Positions 60,063 to 64,000 of a stretch of DNA of 64,000 nucleotides are shown one piece after another. The position numbers and the translations under genes are program-made. Origin of the DNA: Actinacidiphila oryziradicis. Its GTDB lineage: Bacteria; Actinomycetota; Actinomycetes; Streptomycetales; Streptomycetaceae. The stretch lies in NCBI RefSeq assembly GCF_005047355.1, contig NZ_SUMC01000005.1:62001-126000 (forward strand). Reading direction: 5' to 3'. The notes below the pieces were generated by a model. That model ran no database searches. It was given only the letters and a program-made list of their open reading frames with translations, and had not been told where the DNA came from. Numbering within the stretch: position 1 is the stretch's first letter; each line of letters opens with the position of its first letter.

Positions 60063-61886
60063 TTGCGCGAGTTCACCACTCCACCACTGGTGACAGCACC
60101 CCCGGCCGGAGGCTTGGCTGACGCCGTGTTCGCCAATGCCTCCGACGAGCCGGACCGGGTGGTGTTCAGCCGGGTGGTGGACGGCAGATGGCGGGATGTG
60201 ACGGCCGCCGCCTTCCGGGACGAGATTCTGGCTGTCGCGAAGGGTCTGCTCGCGAACGGCATTCGGTTCGGTGACCGGGTGGGGCTGATGTCCCGTACCC
60301 GTTACGAGTGGACCGTGCTGGACTTCGCCCTGTGGGCGATCGGCGCCCAGGCGGTGCCCATCTATCCCACCTCCTCCCCCGACCAGGTGCGCTGGATGCT
60401 GTACGACTCGGGGGCCGTGGCGTGCGTCGTCGAGCACGAGGACCATGCGATGACAGTCGGCGCGGTGGTGGACGAGGTACCCCAGCTCACCCAGCTGTGG
60501 CAGCTGGACTCGGCTGCCATCGAGGAACTGGTCGCGGCCGGCTCGGGTATCGACGACGATGTGGTCCACCGGCACCGGCTGGCGGTCGGCCCGGATGCCG
60601 TCGCGACCGTCATCTACACCTCCGGTACCACCGGACGTCCCAAGGGCTGTGTGATCACCCACGCCAATTTCATGGCGGAGGCGGACAACCTCGTCCTCCG
60701 TTACGGGGGGGTCTTCACCTCCAAAACCGGCGACGACCCCGCCACCCTGCTCTTCCTCCCCCTCGCCCACGTCTTCGGCCGCATGGTCGAGGTCGCGGCG
60801 GTCCGGGCGAAGGTACGCCTCGGCCACCAGCCGAGCCTGGCCGCCGCCGATCTGCTCCCGGCGATGGCCGCCTTCAGCCCGACCTTCGTACTCGCCGTCC
60901 CGTATGTCTTCGAGAAGGTCTTCCAGGGCGCCCGCCGCAAGGCCGAGCTGGCCGGCAGACTCGGCCCGTTCCAGAAGGCCGTCGAGATCGCGGTGCGGCA
61001 CGCGAAAGCGACGGAGGCCAAGGCCTTCGGCACCGGGCCGGGGCCGGGCGCGGCCCTGCGGGTGCAGCACCAGCTCTACGAGAAGCTCGTCTACAGCAAG
61101 GTCCGCGAAGCGCTCGGCGGCAGGATGCGGCACGCCTTTTCGGGCGGCTCGGCGATGGACCGGCAGCTCGGGCTCTTCTTCGACGGAGCCGGAGTCCGGA
61201 TCTTCGAGGGCTACGGCCTGACGGAAACCACCGCCGCCGCCACCGCCAACCCGCCCGAGCAGACACGTTTCGGCACCGTGGGCCTGCCGATTCCCGGCAC
61301 CACCGTGCACATCGCCGACGACGGCGAGATCTGGCTGCGCGGCGACCAGATATTCGCCGAGTACCTCAACAATCCCAAGGCCACCCATCAGGTCGTCTAC
61401 GACGGCTGGCTGGCCACCGGGGACCTCGGCGAGCTGGACGAGGACGGCTACCTCACCATCACCGGCCGCAAGAAGGAAATCCTGGTCACCAGCGGCGGCA
61501 AGAGCGTCTCCCCGGTCGGTCTGGAGGAGCGGGTGCGCGCCCACCCGCTGGTCTCCCAGTGCGTTGTCGTCGGCAACAACCGGCCGTACATCGCCGCCCT
61601 GGTCACCCTCGACCGGGAATCCGTCGCCCACTGGCTCGCGATCGACGGGAAACCCGTCCCGCCCGCAGCCGATCTGCTGCACGACCCGGAGCTGGAGACC
61701 GAGATCCGGCGCGCGGTCGTCGCCGCCAACACACGGGTCTCGCAGGCCGAGTCCATCCGCACCTTCCGGATCCTGGGAGGCCAGTTCTCGGAGGAGGACG
61801 GTCTGCTCACCCCGTCGTTGAAGCTGAAGCGCGCCGCGATCGAGAAGGCCTATGCCAAAGAGATCGAGGCGCTCTACAAAGGGTGA
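60063..61886 (+). CDS. Long-chain fatty acyl-CoA synthetase (AMP-forming)
   Basis: A 607-residue ANL-superfamily ligase of the FadD15 type. Motif A5-like YTSGTTGRPKG begins at residue 185, the linker motif GYGLTETTAA follows, then YDGWLATGDLGELDEDGYL and the hinge GRKKEILVTSGGKSVSP. It activates fatty acids with ATP to acyl-AMP and acyl-CoA for degradation or lipid synthesis. The start is TTG 60063 with GAGGAG 7 bases upstream; no ATG is suitable. It is transcribed alone. Confidence 0.92.
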   Translation: MREFTTPPLVTAPPAGGLADAVFANASDEPDRVVFSRVVDGRWRDVTAAAFRDEILAVAKGLLANGIRFGDRVGLMSRTRYEWTVLDFALWAIGAQAVPIYPTSSPDQVRWMLYDSGAVACVVEHEDHAMTVGAVVDEVPQLTQLWQLDSAAIEELVAAGSGIDDDVVHRHRLAVGPDAVATVIYTSGTTGRPKGCVITHANFMAEADNLVLRYGGVFTSKTGDDPATLLFLPLAHVFGRMVEVAAVRAKVRLGHQPSLAAADLLPAMAAFSPTFVLAVPYVFEKVFQGARRKAELAGRLGPFQKAVEIAVRHAKATEAKAFGTGPGPGAALRVQHQLYEKLVYSKVREALGGRMRHAFSGGSAMDRQLGLFFDGAGVRIFEGYGLTETTAAATANPPEQTRFGTVGLPIPGTTVHIADDGEIWLRGDQIFAEYLNNPKATHQVVYDGWLATGDLGELDEDGYLTITGRKKEILVTSGGKSVSPVGLEERVRAHPLVSQCVVVGNNRPYIAALVTLDRESVAHWLAIDGKPVPPAADLLHDPELETEIRRAVVAANTRVSQAESIRTFRILGGQFSEEDGLLTPSLKLKRAAIEKAYAKEIEALYKG

Positions 61887-62035
61887 GAAGCTCCCCGCAC
61901 AGCATGACCGCGGCAATGCGTGAGCGGAGGAAACCGGACCATCCGGCATTGGGGACGAACCACGGGAATGCCGCACCCGGGACTGATCGTTATCGTTGAT
62001 GACAAGAGTCCTCCGACCATAAGGATCGTCCGCTC

Positions 62036-62869
62036 GTGAGCAAGGTCCCCGTCATCACCCTCAACAACGGCGTCGAGATCCCGCAGCTCGGCTTCGGTGT
62101 CTGGCAGGTCCCGGACGACGAGGCGACTGCCGCCGTCGCCACCGCCTTGGAGGCCGGCTACCGCAGCATCGACACCGCCGCCATCTACGGCAACGAAGAA
62201 GGCACCGGCAAGGCCCTGACCACCTCGGGCCTGCCGCGCGAGGAACTCTTCGTCACGACCAAGCTGTGGAACGCGGAGCAGGGATACGACTCCACCCTTC
62301 GCGCCTTCGACGCCTCACTCGACAAGCTCGGTCTCGAGTACATCGACCTGTATCTCATCCACTGGCCGGTCCCTTCCCGCGACCTGTACGTGGACACCTG
62401 GAAGGCCTTCGAGCAGATCTACGCCGACGGCCGCGCCAGGGCCATCGGCGTCTCCAACTTCCACCAGGCCCACCTTCGCCGCATTCTCGCCGAGGGCACG
62501 GTCGTCCCGGCCGTCAACCAGGTGGAGCTGCATCCGAACCTCCAGCAGACGGAGCTGCGTGCTTTCAACGCCGAGCACGGCATCGCCACCGAAGCGTGGT
62601 CCCCGCTCGGCTCGGGCAAGGGCCTGCTCGATGACCCGGAAATCGTCGCACTCGCCGCCAAGCACAGCCGCACCCCGGCGCAGGTAGTGCTGCGCTGGCA
62701 CATCCAGCTCGGCAATATCGTGATCCCCAAGTCCGTGACGCCGTCCCGGATCAGGGAGAACATCGACGTCTTCGACTTCGAGCTCGACGGGAAGGACCTC
62801 GCGGTCCTGGCCGGGCTCGACAACGGCACCCGGCTGGGCCCGGACCCGGACACCTTCGACTACCTGTAA
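62036..62869 (+). CDS. Aldo/keto reductase
   Basis: A 277-residue AKR of the 2,5-diketo-gluconate reductase/AKR5-like type. The catalytic tetrad is Asp46, Tyr51, Lys76 and His109 (SIDTAAIYGNEEG; LFVTTKLWN; IDLYLIHWP). The NADPH-binding C-terminus has GNIVIPKSVTPSRIRENIDVFDF. It reduces carbonyl compounds in the cytoplasm. GTG 62036 is the start, and a strong terminator follows. Confidence 0.93.
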   Translation: MSKVPVITLNNGVEIPQLGFGVWQVPDDEATAAVATALEAGYRSIDTAAIYGNEEGTGKALTTSGLPREELFVTTKLWNAEQGYDSTLRAFDASLDKLGLEYIDLYLIHWPVPSRDLYVDTWKAFEQIYADGRARAIGVSNFHQAHLRRILAEGTVVPAVNQVELHPNLQQTELRAFNAEHGIATEAWSPLGSGKGLLDDPEIVALAAKHSRTPAQVVLRWHIQLGNIVIPKSVTPSRIRENIDVFDFELDGKDLAVLAGLDNGTRLGPDPDTFDYL

Positions 62870-62916
62870 CGCATCGGCCATGCGTAACGCGTAGGCCAAC
62901 GGCCCACATCGCCAAT

Positions 62917-62956
62917 CGCCGGACCGGCTGGACCCATCCAGCCGGTCCGGCGTTTT
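62917..62956 (+). terminator. Strong rho-independent terminator
   Basis: Perfect 16-bp stem CGCCGGACCGGCTGGA (62917-62932) and TCCAGCCGGTCCGGCG (62937-62952) with a CCCA loop, followed by TTTT. Confidence 0.85.
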
Positions 62957-62992
62957 CTGCGGAGCCACCCCCCAGCCCCACCTCTACGCTTC

Positions 62993-63011
62993 TTAGGTTA
63001 GCCTTACCTAA
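62993..63011. promoter_or_regulatory. Iron box (DmdR/IdeR-type operator)
   Basis: TTAGGTTAGCCTTACCTAA matches the 19-bp consensus TTAGGTTAGGCTAACCTAA at 17 of 19 positions. DtxR-family regulators bind such boxes with Fe(II) to repress siderophore and iron-uptake genes. It is followed at once by remnants of a siderophore importer. Confidence 0.85.
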
Positions 63012-63018
63012 ATTAGTT

Positions 63019-63165
63019 GAGCTTGTGGAGGACGACCCATGCCCGGTCACCATCGCGCACAAGCACGGCTCCACCACCATCAGGTCCGAACCCGAGCGCA
63101 TCGTCACCGACGGACTGACCGACCAGGACGCGCTGCTGGCCCTCGGCAAGGTCCCGGTAGAACCG
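63019..63165 (+). pseudogene. Remnant of a siderophore-binding protein gene
   Basis: The frame encodes PVTIAHKHGSTTIRSEPERI followed by TDGLTDQDALLALGKVPV, the start of the mature domain of FepB/FhuD-type iron-siderophore binding lipoproteins. There is no signal peptide or lipobox between the iron box and this segment. After KVPV the homology ends abruptly at the junction with an ATPase remnant. Both ends of the gene are therefore missing. Confidence 0.7.
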
Positions 63166-63169
63166 CACG

Positions 63170-63415
63170 GTGGTGATGGTCCTGCACGACCTCAACCAGG
63201 CCTGCCGCTACGCCGACTACGTCATCGCCATGAAGAACGGCCGGATCTACGGTGAGGGCGCCCCCGCCGAGGTCATCACCGCCGATTCCGTCGAGGAGGT
63301 CTTCGGCCTGCGCTGCCAGGTGGTCGTCGACCCGGTCAGCGGCACACCCTTGGCCGTACCGATAGGCCGGCACCACGCCACGACGGACGCCGAGCCGGCC
63401 GGCGTGGAACGATGA
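63170..63415 (+). pseudogene. C-terminal remnant of a siderophore ABC importer ATPase
   Basis: From about 63170 the frame reads VMVLHDLNQACRYADYVIAM, then NGRIYGEGAPAEVITADSVE and FGLRCQVVVDPVSGTP. This begins at the H-loop region of a FepC-like ATPase; Walker A, signature and Walker B are absent. It is joined directly to the binding-protein remnant, so a deletion removed everything between. GTG 63170 could still start a useless 81-residue peptide. Confidence 0.75.
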
Positions 63416-63419
63416 CCCG

Positions 63420-64000
63420 ATGGACCCACGGAGGAGACTGGTCAGCAGCCCGCGCTCGCGCGTCTGGACGACGAAGATGGACGGCGCGACCGTCGTGGTC
63501 AAACAGCTGGTCGAGGGGCCGGGTGCCCGCGAACGCTACGAGCGCGAGGTGACCGGTCTGCGGCTCGCCGGGCGTGTCGCTGACCCGCCCGTGGCACCGA
63601 GGCTCCTCACCACCGACCACGCCCAGCGGCTCCTGGTCCTGGAACACCTCCCCGGGCACCGCCCCGCCGCCGACTGGATCGTCCACTACGCCGCCGCCCT
63701 GGCCCGGCTGCACGCGGCGACCACCGCCCGGGACTCCGGTGCCCTCCCCGCCTGGTCCGGGCCGACCACCGGCGACGTCAGGTCCTTTCTCGCGCTGGCC
63801 GCCTCCCTGGACGTCCCCGTACCTCCCGGGACCCCGGGCGAACTGGACGCCCTGGCGGACCGGCTCGGCCGGCTGGGGGGACACTCCCTGCTGCACGGCG
63901 ACCCCTGCCCCGGCAACGACCTCCACACCCCCGACGGACTCCGATTCATCGACTTCGAACAGGCCTCCCTCGGCAGCGGCGTCACCGAACTCGCCTACCT
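63420..64000 (+). CDS. Aminoglycoside phosphotransferase-family kinase-like protein (partial, runs off the window)
   Basis: Open frame from ATG 63420 to the right edge (193 complete codons, no stop). MDPRRRLVSSPRSRVWTTKM begins a small N-lobe with VVVKQLVEGPGARERYEREV (ATP-binding Lys and Glu types). The C-lobe has the Brenner motif LLHGDPCPGNDLH and the metal motif FIDFEQ. These are APH/choline-kinase-family signs. It starts 4 bases after the ATPase remnant stop. The substrate is unknown; the C-terminus lies outside the window. Confidence 0.75.
   Translation, partial: MDPRRRLVSSPRSRVWTTKMDGATVVVKQLVEGPGARERYEREVTGLRLAGRVADPPVAPRLLTTDHAQRLLVLEHLPGHRPAADWIVHYAAALARLHAATTARDSGALPAWSGPTTGDVRSFLALAASLDVPVPPGTPGELDALADRLGRLGGHSLLHGDPCPGNDLHTPDGLRFIDFEQASLGSGVTELAY

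Noticed and set aside
1..64000. Secondary-metabolite gene cluster, CRISPR array, prophage or rRNA/tRNA genes
   Set aside because: No synthase modules, repeat-spacer arrays, phage structural genes or stable RNA sequences were found; the only reductase/PKS-like trace is the short fragment at 40205-40320.

Overview
The window reads as a chromosomal stretch of an actinomycete, very probably a Streptomyces. GC content is high with strong G/C at third codon positions, GTG starts are frequent, and the gene families (GlgM/GlgC, GntR/ROK/Rrf2 regulators, sugar ABC importers without their own ATPase, an IdeR/DmdR-type iron box, a short cysteine-rich leader peptide) are typical of that genus. No rRNA, tRNA, phage or CRISPR was seen.

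Layout. (1) 62-6790: an oxalate module with an oxalyl-CoA decarboxylase-like ThDP enzyme, a formyl-CoA transferase-like CoA transferase, an NDP-forming acyl-CoA synthetase and an oxalate/formate-family transporter. (2) 7319-9642: chorismate mutase, LysE exporter, VOC protein and a GntR regulator, then a scar of two gene remnants (9720-10174). (3) 10190-18214: MoeA on the minus strand, divergent from a five-gene formate dehydrogenase operon: a PanE-like reductase, the catalytic part of FdhA, a NuoE-NuoF fusion, the detached Fe-S part of FdhA, and FdhD. Regions 1 and 3 plausibly form one route, oxalate to formyl-CoA to formate to CO2, with cofactor biogenesis alongside. (4) 18389-20795: glgM and glgC. 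(5) 20847-22935: a decayed TetR gene cut off by a 163-bp element with perfect 26-bp terminal inverted repeats, a thioesterase, and a frameshifted gene.

(6) 22935-33955, minus strand: a ten-gene operon headed by a leaderless cysteine-type leader peptide. It encodes a peptide/nickel-family ABC importer, two SsuD-like monooxygenases, a DszC/SfnB-like flavoprotein, an alpha/beta hydrolase and a flavin reductase. It looks like an organosulfur scavenging system controlled by cysteine supply. An Rrf2 regulator, a DsbA-like protein and a cupin follow (34074-36057). (7) 36345-39871: a heterodimeric ABC exporter with one degenerate ATP site. (8) 40412-52583: a mannoside utilisation locus with a sugar ABC importer, a ROK regulator, a GlcNAc-type kinase and a GH38 alpha-mannosidase.

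(9) 52674-64000: SDR, ferritin-like protein, phosphoglycerate-mutase-like phosphatase, SBF-type transporter with divergent LysR, a double-domain Lrp regulator next to a DHA2 efflux pump, a fatty acyl-CoA ligase and an aldo/keto reductase. An iron box then drives only remnants of a siderophore importer, and a partial phosphotransferase-family gene runs off the right edge.

The window contains several deletion scars and broken genes (about 7075, 9720-10174, 20865-21203, 22373-22935, 39929-40320, 52559-52650 and 63019-63415). The most notable items are the split formate dehydrogenase with a repeat element captured in frame inside its diaphorase subunit, and the leader-peptide-controlled organosulfur operon.
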